Shown here piece by piece: positions 53,322 to 62,590 of a stretch of DNA of 64,000 bases. This DNA comes from CATOSP01 sp965216155 (GTDB taxonomy: Bacteria; Chloroflexota; Dehalococcoidia; Lucifugimonadales; UBA3495). The notes beneath the pieces are model-generated. The model was not told the DNA's origin, ran no database searches, and saw nothing but the letters and a program-made list of their open reading frames with translations. Both the position numbers and the translations under genes were made by a program. Each line of letters opens with the position of its first letter. Within the stretch, counting starts at the first letter, position 1. The stretch is from contig CBDCFD010000007.1 in NCBI GenBank assembly GCA_965216155.1, forward strand, positions 1,984,001 through 2,048,000, read 5' to 3'.

Positions 53322-54251
53322 GTGAAGCTTCAGAATTACAAACTGCGGGGGTTCAAAGTCCGCGCCGGCCCGTCAGGTGTCCATCTTTTTGACCGGGTTT
53401 CTGGAGTAAACATCCTTCTTGAGGAGGCGCGGACTCCGTCACAATCCTGGTCGTTAGCACCCCGTTATGTCTCGGTAGCACTCACGAACGCATGTGAACT
53501 CTCTTGTTCATACTGCTACGCTCCGAAAAAGCCTGCCACGCTGGACTTCGAACAGATCACTGCGTGGCTGTCAGAACTGGACGCCAATGGTTGCCTCGGG
53601 ATTGGGTTTGGGGGTGGGGAACCTACCTTGTATCGGGGATTTGTCGAGCTATGCCGCTTTGCGTCTCAAGAAACGTCCCTCGCGGTTTCGTTTACCACTC
53701 ACGGACACAACCTTGATGAACGCCTACTGGCTGAACTCAATGGAAACGTCCACTTCGTGAGGGTGAGCATGGACGGGGTCGGGGCTACGTACGAAAGACT
53801 GAGAAGGCGGTCATTCCAGTCTATCCTACAGCACCTCAAAATAGCACGTGAACTAGCTCCTTTCGGGATCAACTACGTAGTAAACAGCGAGACCTTGCCC
53901 GACTTGGACTGTGCTACTAGGCTCGCGGCCGACTTGGGAGCATCCGAATTCCTCCTTCTGCCCGAACGACCAACACATGGCACGGGCGGCGTCGACCGCG
54001 TTACGATGAGTAACTTACGTCTGTGGGTCGCCGAATATCAGGGCAAGGTTCCTCTAGCGATAAGTGAAGCTTGGACGGAAGGAATAGATGTCGCTAACCC
54101 ATTCTTCCAAGAATCCGGGTTACACGGGTATGCTCACATCAATGCTTGGGGAACCCTCAAGCGGTCATCCTACGATTGTCATGGCCAAGCAATTGGAGTT
54201 GACGGGGTCATGACAGCATTAGAATTATATCAGGGAGACAAGACAGAATGA
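53322..54251 (+). CDS. Radical SAM enzyme, first gene of the STAND cassette
   Basis: 309 aa from GTG 53322 with GGAGG upstream. The [4Fe-4S]/SAM motif CELSCSYCYAPKK has Cys57, Cys61 and Cys64; GGEPTLY is the SAM-binding GGE motif; VRVSMDGVGATYERLR is the downstream barrel. The C-terminal part has only scattered Cys (one in YDCHGQ), so no full SPASM domain. Short radical SAM proteins of this shape often modify peptides or nucleotides. It overlaps the DUF6375 gene by four bases. The cassette is less GC-rich than the flanking IS21, suggesting transfer. Confidence 0.88.
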   Translation: MKLQNYKLRGFKVRAGPSGVHLFDRVSGVNILLEEARTPSQSWSLAPRYVSVALTNACELSCSYCYAPKKPATLDFEQITAWLSELDANGCLGIGFGGGEPTLYRGFVELCRFASQETSLAVSFTTHGHNLDERLLAELNGNVHFVRVSMDGVGATYERLRRRSFQSILQHLKIARELAPFGINYVVNSETLPDLDCATRLAADLGASEFLLLPERPTHGTGGVDRVTMSNLRLWVAEYQGKVPLAISEAWTEGIDVANPFFQESGLHGYAHINAWGTLKRSSYDCHGQAIGVDGVMTALELYQGDKTE

Positions 54252-54655
54252 AAGTTTGGTACGGCTTTGGCTCCGAGCATTCAGCGAATCTGGTAATGAT
54301 CGGTAAATTCAAAGACAGTCAAGATGCGTCAGATGCGATGCGGATGATCGATGAAATAACGGAACAGGTAAACGCTGATGTGGATGTCGGCCAAATTGAA
54401 GTTGGCGAACTCACAGAACACTACACCGAAACGATGCTGGACTTGATGAGAAGGCTGAACATTTACGTTATCTCTCCCAACGAGCTTGAACAGTTCGCCT
54501 ACGATGTCAGAGTAAATGTCGATAACGATGAAATAATTGTTAGAACCGACGAAGGTGATGTGTCAGCGTTCCTGAAGCTAATGATTCAGAAGGGAGCACG
54601 AGTCCAAGTTTACTCCGCCCATGATTATCCTGAATCAGAACGTGGTCGTGGCTAA
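54248..54655 (+). CDS. DUF6375-like small protein
   Basis: 135 aa: KVWYGFGSEHSANLVMIGKF then DASDAMRMIDEITEQVNADV, acidic overall, ending VQVYSAHDYPESERGRG. I recognise it as the DUF6375 type, for which no function is known. The ATGA overlap with the radical SAM gene and 24 bases to the STAND gene place it in one operon. It could be the substrate or an accessory of the radical SAM enzyme. Confidence 0.75.
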   Translation: MKVWYGFGSEHSANLVMIGKFKDSQDASDAMRMIDEITEQVNADVDVGQIEVGELTEHYTETMLDLMRRLNIYVISPNELEQFAYDVRVNVDNDEIIVRTDEGDVSAFLKLMIQKGARVQVYSAHDYPESERGRG

Positions 54656-54679
54656 TAGTCTAACCTAGGCAAAGACGAT

Positions 54680-57600
54680 ATGACTTCTGTTAACTGGGAT
54701 GTATTTCAAGGCCTACCCGGGAGCGCCACCGACAACTTCGAAATGCTCTGTCGGTCACTGATTCGACGGCATTATGGCCAATACGGTACGTTCCGTGCCT
54801 TAGCTCAGCAGCCTGGGGTAGAGTTCCACCTTAAACTTTACGCCCCATGCTCGTTAGGAAAGCCGGACCGGTGGTATGGTTGGCAATGCCGTTGGTATGG
54901 TCTCCCAGGAGGCCGTGCTATTGGGAGAACCCGGCGCAGCAAAATCAGAGAAGCGATCGCTAAGACCGCTGAAGTCCTGCCGGACCTATCTGACTGGGTT
55001 CTTTGGACCAGATACCCCCTTACCGAAGGGGACCAAGAATGGTTCTACAAGCTCGATACTCAGATGCAACTGCATCTGTGGGCCGACTCTGAGGTCGAAG
55101 AGCATCTTAGTGGCAGCGCCGAGATTTTCCGGCGGACCTATTTTGGCGACTTAGTCTTGACCCCGGACGACCTGTCCCGTCTGCATGAAGAATCCACCGC
55201 CAAAATAACGGCACGCTGGCAGCCTAACCTTCATCAAGTCATCGACGCGGAACGAGAAATCCAAAGAATCCTGGGGCAAGCTGACTCCTCGAACAACCTT
55301 AGGGACTTGATCGGGAGTCTCGACACTGGCGCCAAAGCGGTCAATTCAGGGCCTGAGAGGGTTCCTGTATCGCTCGAGGATGCCACAGCGGAGGTAGTCG
55401 GACTCGCTCAGTCCTTTAAGTTGAAACTGAAAGTCGTGCTTAGCGCACTAAGTCAGGGTAGCCTAGATTCCCTGAACGAGTTGCCGCTTGAGATGCCTCC
55501 ATCACCGAAAGGGAGGTTATTGTCCCTTCCACGACAGTTGCGGTCTAGGCGCCATCCCGCTGCTCTAGCTGCAACCAACCTGCTGGCAGATATTCGGTCA
55601 GCTAGAGCAGCTTTGAAATCAGTTGCTGACGACCTCGGAACACGCCAAATGGCAGTAGTCGCCGAGTACGGATGCGGCAAGACTCATCTGGCTGCACAGA
55701 CCACAGCACCGAAAGTCAATCGACCGGCGGGAGTCCTATTGCACGGGCGTAGTCTAAATGCCGGTGGTAGTCTTAACCTCCTCGCGGGCACGGTGGTGGT
55801 CCAAGGCTCTCAAGTTTCTACCATGGAAGCTCTAGTTGCTGCCGTCGATGCAGCCGGACGTCGGGCTCATCGGCGCCTCCCTATCGTGATTGATGGTCTC
55901 AATGAAGCCGAGGATCCCCGAGATTGGAAGGGTCTGTTGGCCTCGCTGGACGAGACACTAAGACGGTACACATATGCCTTGGTAGTTACCACTGTCCGAC
56001 CAGAATTTGCAGACGAAGTTCTACCGGATGGCATCGGCCGATTGGAGATATCGGATTTCGGTGAGGATACGACTGATGCCATAGATATCTACTTTGGACA
56101 TTATCTTATTGACGCCACCGATGCAGAATTGCCCCTCGATTTTTTGACTCACCCGTTGATCCTGCGCATGTTCTGCGAGGTTGCCAACCCCAAGAGACTA
56201 AATGTGGTTGGTGTCGAGGCAATGCCGCTGTCGCTTACTGGTCTTTTCGACCGATACCTTGAAGACTCTGCCAAGCGAATAGCTGAACTGTCCTCTAGGG
56301 CCCATCGGTATTTTGAGCAGGACGTGCGTTCAGCGCTCTCTGAGATTGGGGCAGCTCTGTGGGAAGGAAAATCCCGTGATTTGTCGTTGTCAGTGTTGCG
56401 AAAACGTTTGCACGACGACAACTGCCCGTGGAACGTCAGTTTGGCCCGAGCTTTGGAGCAAGACGGGGTCCTGCTCAGAGTCATCGGAGATAGCCCAGAC
56501 CAAGCCCGAGTGGCAGTAGTTTTCGACGCCTTGGCTGGTCACCTTATCGCCCACACTGTTTTGGCTAAGCACGGGAGTGCTGGGCTGGAGACATGGCTAC
56601 AAGACCCTTGCACACTGAAAGCCCTAACGGGGCCTCGGTCTGAACAGCATCCCTTGGCCGCTGACATGCTGAGGTCATTCGCAGGTCTCGTGCCTCGTAA
56701 GTTCTATCGGCAACAGTTTTGGACGTTCTTAGATGAACCTCTGCGAACTGTCGCATTGCGGATGGCAGCTGAACTCGAGGGTGCTTACATCGACTCCCAA
56801 ACCGTGGACGAGCTAGCAAAGCTTGTTGCAGGCCCTCCGAAGATGTCTCGAAGCCTGTTCGACAGGCTATTACATACTCAGGGCTCAACGGCCCACCCGT
56901 TGAACTCCGACTTCCTGGACATGACACTCCGGCCTTTGAGTGTTGCGGAACGGGACATTCGATGGACCGAATGGATTCGAAGTAACGACTCTCGACTTCT
57001 GGGGTATCTCCAGGGATGCGAGGAGAGATGGAGAAGCAATTCACAACGCGACCCATCGGACCGGCTACGTGCTCAATTGGCAAAGTGGATGTTGACCAGC
57101 ACAGTACGAGGACTTCGAGACCAAGCGACCGAGACGCTTTACTGGTACGGACGCGGTTCACCGGAGGATTTGTTCGAGATCACTGTAGACGCTCTATCAA
57201 TTAACGACCCTTATGTATATGAGCGGCTCCTCGCAGCAAGCTATGGTGTCGTTATCTCGAATCAGTCTCCTTGCCTTGGTTTTGCGAAAACTGTCGGTAG
57301 CTACTTACAAGGTCTCAACAATAGATTGGTAGGTCCGTCAGCAACCCACCCTACTAATGACCAGTTGGCAAGGCTTTACGTACAAGACACGGTCGCGTTT
57401 GCCCTATATTTTTTCCCAGATGAAGTTCCAGAATCTCTTAAGGACATTCAAGACGGCGCTCAAATGCCCTTCTTGCCTGCTCCGACAGTGAGTCCACTTG
57501 AAGATGGCGATGCGAAGCGAAAGGATGTTCACCAGACGCTCCATATGGATTTTGAGAACTATACGCTCGGAAGCTTGTTTGATGATCGCAGAAACTATGA

Positions 57601-58657
57601 TATGGACCATTCTGGCCATAAGGCCGTTGTGGCGTATGTCCTCGGCACCGTCTGGGAACTCGGGTGGCGTAAAGACCACTTGGGCACCATTGATGAAGCC
57701 CCACAATACCCAATGCCCCGGAGTGAGCCTGCCGAACGGTATGGCAAAAAGTACGGGTGGATAGGCTTCCGCGCATACGCAGGGATGGTAGATGGAGGAA
57801 GGGCCCAAATCGGGCGTGAGCTTCTCCAAGACCGACAGATAGACCTTTCCTTCCCAGGAGATTTGTTAGAAGCCCCAATCCATCTCTCTGAATGGACCAA
57901 GGTGACACCTAGAGACCATCGGAGTTGGATAAGAAAAGGAAGAGTTGATGTGCCTAACCTATTTCTCACTCCCGGCGAGATCGGCGCAGACCCCGGTCCC
58001 TGGGTCGCGACATACGGCTACTTAGCCGACAAGAAACCAGAATTAGGGAGGGAAGTGTTCGGATTTGTTACGGCGTTGCTTGTAGAACCCGAACAGGCAG
58101 ATGAACTGATACATGCGTTGAAGGAGTGGAATCACTTCAGCGGGTTCCGGGCGCCAAACCCGCCGCGTACCTATACTCGGACGTTCGCAGGGGAAATACC
58201 ATGGAGAACTCAATTTGTGACGGATGAGGATGAAGCTTCCTTATACGTTCAAGAGTTGACAATTGACCCCAAGTCTACGTTAGAAATCGAAATACTATCT
58301 CACTACTATACATGGGAAGGCCCGGGACCAGTCGGCTTTTTGGAAGCACCCGTACCGTCCAAGTCGTTTTCAGCGGCGTTTGGCCTGCGAGGGGCACCAC
58401 AAACATTCGACCAGAAATTCCCTGATGGCACAGTGGCCTCAAAAACCCTCCACCCGCCTGGAGGGTTCTCCGGGCACCTCCTGTACCTGAGAGAGGACCT
58501 GATACGGGATTATGCAAGGGGGCGTGAGCTGGTTTGGTTTATTAGGGGTGAACGCACGCTACTTAGTGTGTCTCGCCAAGCTCCGCGCTGGCTGTCAAAC
58601 GCATACCGCAACCAAGCACACATCTGGCGCCATATCATCCAACATAGTAGCCTCTAA
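54680..58657 (+). CDS. Very large STAND (NACHT-like) NTPase, candidate anti-phage sensor
   Basis: 1325 aa, intact. The N-terminal region (about 1-170) begins VNWDVFQGLPGSATDNFEML and holds PGVEFHLKLYAP, RWYGWQCRWYGL and FRRTYFGDLVLTPDDLSRLH, a pattern seen at the front of STAND proteins that resembles a degenerate restriction-endonuclease-like fold. The NTPase has Walker A EYGCGKTHLAA (about 327-337), Walker B LPIVIDGLNEAEDPRDW (about 397-413) and VVTTVRPEF (sensor). A long helical middle and a beta-rich C-terminal region (about 950-1325) without recognised repeats would be the sensor. Avs-type proteins have this general layout. Confidence 0.85.
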   Translation: MTSVNWDVFQGLPGSATDNFEMLCRSLIRRHYGQYGTFRALAQQPGVEFHLKLYAPCSLGKPDRWYGWQCRWYGLPGGRAIGRTRRSKIREAIAKTAEVLPDLSDWVLWTRYPLTEGDQEWFYKLDTQMQLHLWADSEVEEHLSGSAEIFRRTYFGDLVLTPDDLSRLHEESTAKITARWQPNLHQVIDAEREIQRILGQADSSNNLRDLIGSLDTGAKAVNSGPERVPVSLEDATAEVVGLAQSFKLKLKVVLSALSQGSLDSLNELPLEMPPSPKGRLLSLPRQLRSRRHPAALAATNLLADIRSARAALKSVADDLGTRQMAVVAEYGCGKTHLAAQTTAPKVNRPAGVLLHGRSLNAGGSLNLLAGTVVVQGSQVSTMEALVAAVDAAGRRAHRRLPIVIDGLNEAEDPRDWKGLLASLDETLRRYTYALVVTTVRPEFADEVLPDGIGRLEISDFGEDTTDAIDIYFGHYLIDATDAELPLDFLTHPLILRMFCEVANPKRLNVVGVEAMPLSLTGLFDRYLEDSAKRIAELSSRAHRYFEQDVRSALSEIGAALWEGKSRDLSLSVLRKRLHDDNCPWNVSLARALEQDGVLLRVIGDSPDQARVAVVFDALAGHLIAHTVLAKHGSAGLETWLQDPCTLKALTGPRSEQHPLAADMLRSFAGLVPRKFYRQQFWTFLDEPLRTVALRMAAELEGAYIDSQTVDELAKLVAGPPKMSRSLFDRLLHTQGSTAHPLNSDFLDMTLRPLSVAERDIRWTEWIRSNDSRLLGYLQGCEERWRSNSQRDPSDRLRAQLAKWMLTSTVRGLRDQATETLYWYGRGSPEDLFEITVDALSINDPYVYERLLAASYGVVISNQSPCLGFAKTVGSYLQGLNNRLVGPSATHPTNDQLARLYVQDTVAFALYFFPDEVPESLKDIQDGAQMPFLPAPTVSPLEDGDAKRKDVHQTLHMDFENYTLGSLFDDRRNYDMDHSGHKAVVAYVLGTVWELGWRKDHLGTIDEAPQYPMPRSEPAERYGKKYGWIGFRAYAGMVDGGRAQIGRELLQDRQIDLSFPGDLLEAPIHLSEWTKVTPRDHRSWIRKGRVDVPNLFLTPGEIGADPGPWVATYGYLADKKPELGREVFGFVTALLVEPEQADELIHALKEWNHFSGFRAPNPPRTYTRTFAGEIPWRTQFVTDEDEASLYVQELTIDPKSTLEIEILSHYYTWEGPGPVGFLEAPVPSKSFSAAFGLRGAPQTFDQKFPDGTVASKTLHPPGGFSGHLLYLREDLIRDYARGRELVWFIRGERTLLSVSRQAPRWLSNAYRNQAHIWRHIIQHSSL

Positions 58658-58763
58658 TCATCTTTGGTTGCGGTTTACGTTAGAACATCAACGGCAAAGA
58701 TTCAGTCCCAACTTAAGACCTTGTCATCGATTAGTCTCCGGTGTCAAGCAACTGTCTTGAAAG

Positions 58764-59726
58764 TCAATAGGAATGGGTGAGGGACTTGGTGTCCGGGTGG
58801 TTCCAAGACGAGCCGTACTTGAGCATGGAGTTGAGGATTATCAGCAGCTTGCGCATACAGGCGGTCAGAGCCAGCTTTTTCGGCTTGCCGGCCGACAACA
58901 GGCGCTGGTAGAAGTCCCTGATGACCGGGTTGAAGCGGCTGGCTACCAACGCTCCCATGTAGAGGGCTGTGCGGACCCTGGCCCGTCCACCCCAGACGGT
59001 GCGTTTGCCCCGCAGGGCGCCACTGTCCCGGTTGAAGGGAGCCACGCCCACCAGGGCAGCGATCTGCCGGCGGTTGAGAGTGCCCAGTTCGGGCAGGTAT
59101 GCCAGAAGGGTAAGGGAGATCTGGTTTCCGATGCCAGGTACGCTGCGCAGCAGGTCGTCCTTCTCCCGCCATACAGGACTCTGGCGGAGGGTCTGGCGCA
59201 AGCCCTGGTCCAGGTCGTCCAGCTGCTGCTTGAGCCAGGCGATGTGGGCCTCGATGCTGGGCCGGACGGCCATGGCAGCACTGGAGAGGCGGTTCCTCTC
59301 CGCTACCAGCATGGTCATCACCTGGTGTCTGCGGGCCACCAGCGAGCTGAGGACTTGGGTCTCGGCGTCCCGGAGGGGACGCCGGGGAGGACGGACGGCC
59401 TCGGCGAAGTGAGCCAGGACCGCCGCATCCAGGGAATCGGTTTTGGCCAGCCGCCCAGTGGCCTTGGCAAAGTCCCGTACCTGGCGAGGGTTGACTACCA
59501 CCACCGGCAGGGAGGCAGCTGCCAGGGCTGCCACCAAGGGCAGTTCCAGCCCACCCGTAGCCTCCAGCACCAGGGCTGCGGGATTGAGTTGCTGCATCTG
59601 GGCCACCAGCGCCGCGATCCCGGCCGGGTCGTTGGAGACCTCGCGCCTGTCTCCCCCAGGACGGATGGCCACATCCACCTGGGCCTTGGCCACATCGATC
59701 CCTACGTAGATACCGTGTTGCTCCAT
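58764..59726 (-). CDS. IS110-family transposase (DEDD recombinase), intact
   Basis: 320 aa from ATG 59726 with AGGGAGG upstream; the longer reading from 59939 covers the bridge RNA and is not used. Asp11 (YVGIDVAKAQVD), Glu55 (LVLEATGGLELP), and Asp97 and Asp100 (AKTDSLDAAVLAHFA) are all present. The Transposase_20 domain has LRSVPGIGNQISLTLLAYL and VGVAPFNRDSGALRGKR with the conserved Ser. It has the same length as the element 2 protein and is closely similar throughout. The expected substrate is a bridge RNA plus target and donor DNA with a CT core. Confidence 0.93.
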   Translation of the reverse strand: MEQHGIYVGIDVAKAQVDVAIRPGGDRREVSNDPAGIAALVAQMQQLNPAALVLEATGGLELPLVAALAAASLPVVVVNPRQVRDFAKATGRLAKTDSLDAAVLAHFAEAVRPPRRPLRDAETQVLSSLVARRHQVMTMLVAERNRLSSAAMAVRPSIEAHIAWLKQQLDDLDQGLRQTLRQSPVWREKDDLLRSVPGIGNQISLTLLAYLPELGTLNRRQIAALVGVAPFNRDSGALRGKRTVWGGRARVRTALYMGALVASRFNPVIRDFYQRLLSAGKPKKLALTACMRKLLIILNSMLKYGSSWNHPDTKSLTHSY

Positions 59727-59924
59727 GAGAACCTCCCTGCGAACCGTCGGCCCGTCCTTGCGAGATGCGGGCTTGGTTGGCCCAGGCAACTGTGCGGGCT
59801 CTGTTCTGATAAGGGTGCGGCGACCCAAGCTTGACAACGGTCTTCCATGACCCAGGGCGGGCCGGTCTGCCGCACCCCGCACACCTTCAAGAGAGAAAAT
59901 TATCCACCTCCAAGCCAAGATACA
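59727..59924 (-). ncRNA. Bridge RNA of IS110 element 3
   Basis: 198 nt. The target loop is closed by GGTGCGGC and GCCGCACC (eight pairs, with changes that keep pairing relative to element 2). Within it CCGCCCT (plus 59854-59860, complement) equals the left target flank CCGCCCT (59925-59931), and TGTCAAG (59830-59836) is the exact complement of the right flank CTTGACA (58742-58748). A donor guide CACAGTTGCCT lies further on, as in element 2. The scaffold between guides (GGGTCATGG and AGACCGT) is shared; the guides are not. Confidence 0.87.
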
Positions 59925-59926
59925 AG

Positions 59927-60226
59927 GGCGGCGGGACATTGGGCCAGTGGGGTGCCGAATGTCAGTCGGTCAATTCGTCCACGTGGTCCAACTTCCCGCC
60001 GCCGATTACACTTGCCCCTGGCGGCCGGTTTGTGGCCCGGCATCCTGGCTCCTGGTCCGTCACCGGACAGCCGGGCTTCCAGGCTCTCAACCCGCTGGCG
60101 CAGTTCGGAGATGACCCCCTGCTGTTCCGCGATGATCACTAGCAGGGTTCCCCGGCTCGCCTGGTCCAAGTCCAACTCTGGCTCCACTGTTCTTTTATGC
60201 CACAACTCCGCCTCGGCCGCCAGCAT
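59927..60226 (-). pseudogene. IS66-family transposase N-terminal fragment
   Basis: Minus frame from 60226: PELDLDQASRGTLLVIIAEQ then ISELRQRVESLEARL and MPGHKPAARGK, the coiled-coil start of IS66 TnpC-type transposases, decaying towards FGTPLAQCP. The reading is cut by IS110 element 3 at 59926, and no IS66 sequence continues on the far side. Confidence 0.7.
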
Positions 60227-60266
60227 TTTTCAGCCTGGCGGCGGGCTTCGCCAAATTCGCCTCACT

Positions 60267-60282
60267 AACTCTGAACAGTTAC
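60267..60282 (-). repeat. IS66 terminal inverted repeat (end of the left IS66 remnant)
   Basis: AACTCTGAACAGTTAC, exact complement of GTAACTGTTCAGAGTT at 62575-62590. It lies 40 bases upstream of the IS66 transposase start, as a left end should. Confidence 0.8.
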
Positions 60283-60414
60283 GCAGGGAACCACCCGGTA
60301 GACCAGCTATATGTAGTAAGATTGATTGCGGCGTAATTTCATCTGGACCTTTGGACTTTTGCATCCAGGCCACCAGGACTCGTGGCGGGACGACAGTCTA
60401 CGAAGGTACGAAAA

Positions 60415-61293
60415 ATGACTACAGTAGGCGGCGGGAAATACACCTACATCTTGGTCCAAGACTGGGCCAAACTTCCCGCAGGCCAGTCTTTCGGGACGGT
60501 CAGCGCCGTGGCCACCGATTCCCAGGACCGGGTCTACGTTTTCCAGCGGGCCGAGCCTCCGGTTGTGGTCTTCGACCGGGACGGTAACTTCCTCAGTTCG
60601 TGGGGCAACGGCAATTTCGTCAGTCCTCACGGCCTCTTCATCACCGACGACATCATCTACCTGACCGACCGGGAAGGGTCAGTGGCCATGAAGTACACCC
60701 TCGAGGGAAAGCCCCTCCAGATCATTGGCTCCCACGGCGTCTACTCCGACACCGGCACTGAGGAAACCGGCACGGTGGTGCCCCGCTCCGCCGGTCCGTT
60801 CAACTACCTCACCGAGATGGTCCCGGCTCCCTCGGGCGACCTGTACATCTCCGATGGTTACCGCAACGCCCGGGTCCACCGCTTCTCCGCCGCCGGCGAG
60901 CTTATATCCTCCTGGGGCCAGCCGGGCAAGGGAGGACCCAACGAGTTCCACCTTCCCCACAGCCTGCTGGTAGGTCAGGATGGTCTGATATACCTCTGCG
61001 ACCGTGAGAACAGCCGCATCCAGGTGTTCTCGCAGGAAGGCGAGTACATCACCATGTGGACCGACATGAACCGCCCGCTGGACATTTCCCAGGACAGCGA
61101 GGGCATCTTCTACATCAGCGAGAGGGCTGAGAACGGCACTCCGCCGCAGATCAGCGTGCTGGACGGAGAGGGCAGCGTCCTGGCCCGCTGGCCATCCAGG
61201 TCCGCCCACGGGTCATGGGTAGACGCTCACGGTGACATCTACCTGGCCCTCACCGCCGAGCAGAGCGTAGACAAGTACATCCGGCAGAGCTGA
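60415..61293 (+). CDS. NHL-repeat beta-propeller protein
   Basis: 292 aa from ATG 60415. Repeating units of the form GDLYISDGYRNARVHRFSAA, GLIYLCDRENSRIQVFSQEG and DRVYVFQRAEPPVVVFDRDG mark a six-bladed NHL propeller close to peptidyl-alpha-hydroxyglycine alpha-amidating lyase-like proteins. No signal peptide is seen. The ATG at 60382 is possible, but MTTVGGGKY is the usual start. The ligand is unknown. It is transcribed with the oxidoreductase gene 53 bp downstream. Confidence 0.85.
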   Translation: MTTVGGGKYTYILVQDWAKLPAGQSFGTVSAVATDSQDRVYVFQRAEPPVVVFDRDGNFLSSWGNGNFVSPHGLFITDDIIYLTDREGSVAMKYTLEGKPLQIIGSHGVYSDTGTEETGTVVPRSAGPFNYLTEMVPAPSGDLYISDGYRNARVHRFSAAGELISSWGQPGKGGPNEFHLPHSLLVGQDGLIYLCDRENSRIQVFSQEGEYITMWTDMNRPLDISQDSEGIFYISERAENGTPPQISVLDGEGSVLARWPSRSAHGSWVDAHGDIYLALTAEQSVDKYIRQS

Positions 61294-61346
61294 ACACGCG
61301 ACCACAAGTCCCAGGAACCGAGACCCAGGAGCAGGAATACAGGCCC

Positions 61347-62471
61347 ATGCAAATCGGCATGTTCTATCAGATGCAGGTGCCCAGGCCGTCATCCCGTACC
61401 TACGAGGCTGACCGGTTCTTGGAGATGCTTGACCAGGTCGCTTTCGCTGAAGAGATGGGCCTGAGCAGCGTCTGGATGGCGGACCACCAGTTCCGTACCG
61501 AGTGGTCCCACTCCAGCGCCCCAGACGTAACTCTGGGCGCATTGAGCCAGCGCACCACCCGGATGCGCCTGGGAATCGCCGTGGTGGTGCCCCCGGTGCA
61601 GCACCCTCTTCACATCGCTGCCCGCACCGCAACCCTGGACATCCTCAGCAATGGAAGAGTTGATCTGGGCGTGGGCCGGTCCGGCTATCCCTACCAGATG
61701 GCCGCCTTCGGCACAGACCTGAAGGATGCGACGGGAATGGTGGACGAAGCCCTCGAGATTATCCCCAAGGCGTGGACTCAGAGCGAATTCACCTACGACG
61801 GCAAGCACTATCAGATTCCCTTGCGTGAGGTCCACCCCAAGCCGGTACAGCAGCCGCACCCTCCCATCTGGCTCGGTTGCAGCCAGGAAGACACCTTCAG
61901 GAAAGCGGGCCTCATGGGTCTGGGGTGTCTCGCAATGGCCGGCGGCGGGGCCGCAGGACTGGCTCCCCTCGTGCAAGCCTACCGGGACGGCATCAGGGAC
62001 GCCAGTCCGACGACCGGGGTCGTCCACAACCGTGTCTCGGTAAGCACTGTGGCCATCTGCGGCGAATCGCGCAGGAAGGTGCAGGAACGCTCCTCCGAAT
62101 TGATCGACTGGTACCGCCAACAACAGGCCCTCCGGGACGTCCGCGTGTGGAGCGGGCAGGACCCGTCCCGCGTCCCCGGCGACTACCAGTGGCACTACAG
62201 CCGTTCCACCGCTTCCGACTCCCCGAAGCGCGAGGAAACATCGTCCCTCGACCAGATCAAGAGCGGCCGCTACTGCATCGGTGACCCCGAAGACTGCATC
62301 CGCTACCTTGAAGCCTATCAAGATGCAGGGGTAGACGAAGTGATGCCCCTCTTTCAGGTGGGCGGCATCTCCCATGACGAAGTCATGGAGACTCTGCGGC
62401 TATTCGGCAAGCACGTCGTGCCCTACTTTGATGCGAAGGCAAACTCGTCCTCCGGTAGCGTTGCAAATTAG
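61347..62471 (+). CDS. LLM class flavin-dependent oxidoreductase
   Basis: 374 aa, bacterial luciferase-like TIM barrel: VAFAEEMGLSSVWMADHQF, TTRMRLGIAVVVPPVQHPLH, AARTATLDILSNGRVDLGVG and a C-terminal GDPEDCIRYLEAYQDAGVDE, all typical. Such enzymes oxidise varied organics with FMNH2 or F420H2 and are abundant in SAR202-type Chloroflexota. ATG 61347 follows a weak GGAG-like site. Together with the NHL gene it forms a two-gene unit bracketed by IS66 ends. Confidence 0.9.
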   Translation: MQIGMFYQMQVPRPSSRTYEADRFLEMLDQVAFAEEMGLSSVWMADHQFRTEWSHSSAPDVTLGALSQRTTRMRLGIAVVVPPVQHPLHIAARTATLDILSNGRVDLGVGRSGYPYQMAAFGTDLKDATGMVDEALEIIPKAWTQSEFTYDGKHYQIPLREVHPKPVQQPHPPIWLGCSQEDTFRKAGLMGLGCLAMAGGGAAGLAPLVQAYRDGIRDASPTTGVVHNRVSVSTVAICGESRRKVQERSSELIDWYRQQQALRDVRVWSGQDPSRVPGDYQWHYSRSTASDSPKREETSSLDQIKSGRYCIGDPEDCIRYLEAYQDAGVDEVMPLFQVGGISHDEVMETLRLFGKHVVPYFDAKANSSSGSVAN

Positions 62472-62574
62472 ACGGTCCCATTCCCTGCTCCAACCGTCAT
62501 TCCTGCGATCGAGGGAATCCACCGCACCGCCGACGTCTGCTAGACCACCTGCCACTAAGGGGAGACCTGAGCAC

Positions 62575-62590
62575 GTAACTGTTCAGAGTT
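62575..62590 (+). repeat. IS66 terminal inverted repeat (start of the right IS66 remnant)
   Basis: GTAACTGTTCAGAGTT, eight bases before the stop side of the IS66 transposase fragment (62583). It faces outward from the NHL/oxidoreductase segment, opposite to the copy at 60267. Confidence 0.8.

Larger units (their letters stand above)
58749..59926 (-). mobile_element. IS110-family element 3, complete
   Basis: 1178 bp. On the minus strand it begins TGTATCTTGGCTT and ends TTTCAAGACAGTTGCT, the same ends as element 2. The core CT (AG on plus) stands at both junctions, 59925-59926 and 58747-58748. It interrupts IS66-derived DNA. It is the only one of the three IS110 copies whose transposase keeps all catalytic residues. 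Confidence 0.9.

Noticed and set aside
53318..53340. ATG at 53318 as start of the radical SAM gene
   Set aside because: It is in another frame; GTG 53322 leads into the CxxxCxxC protein and is well placed after GGAGG.
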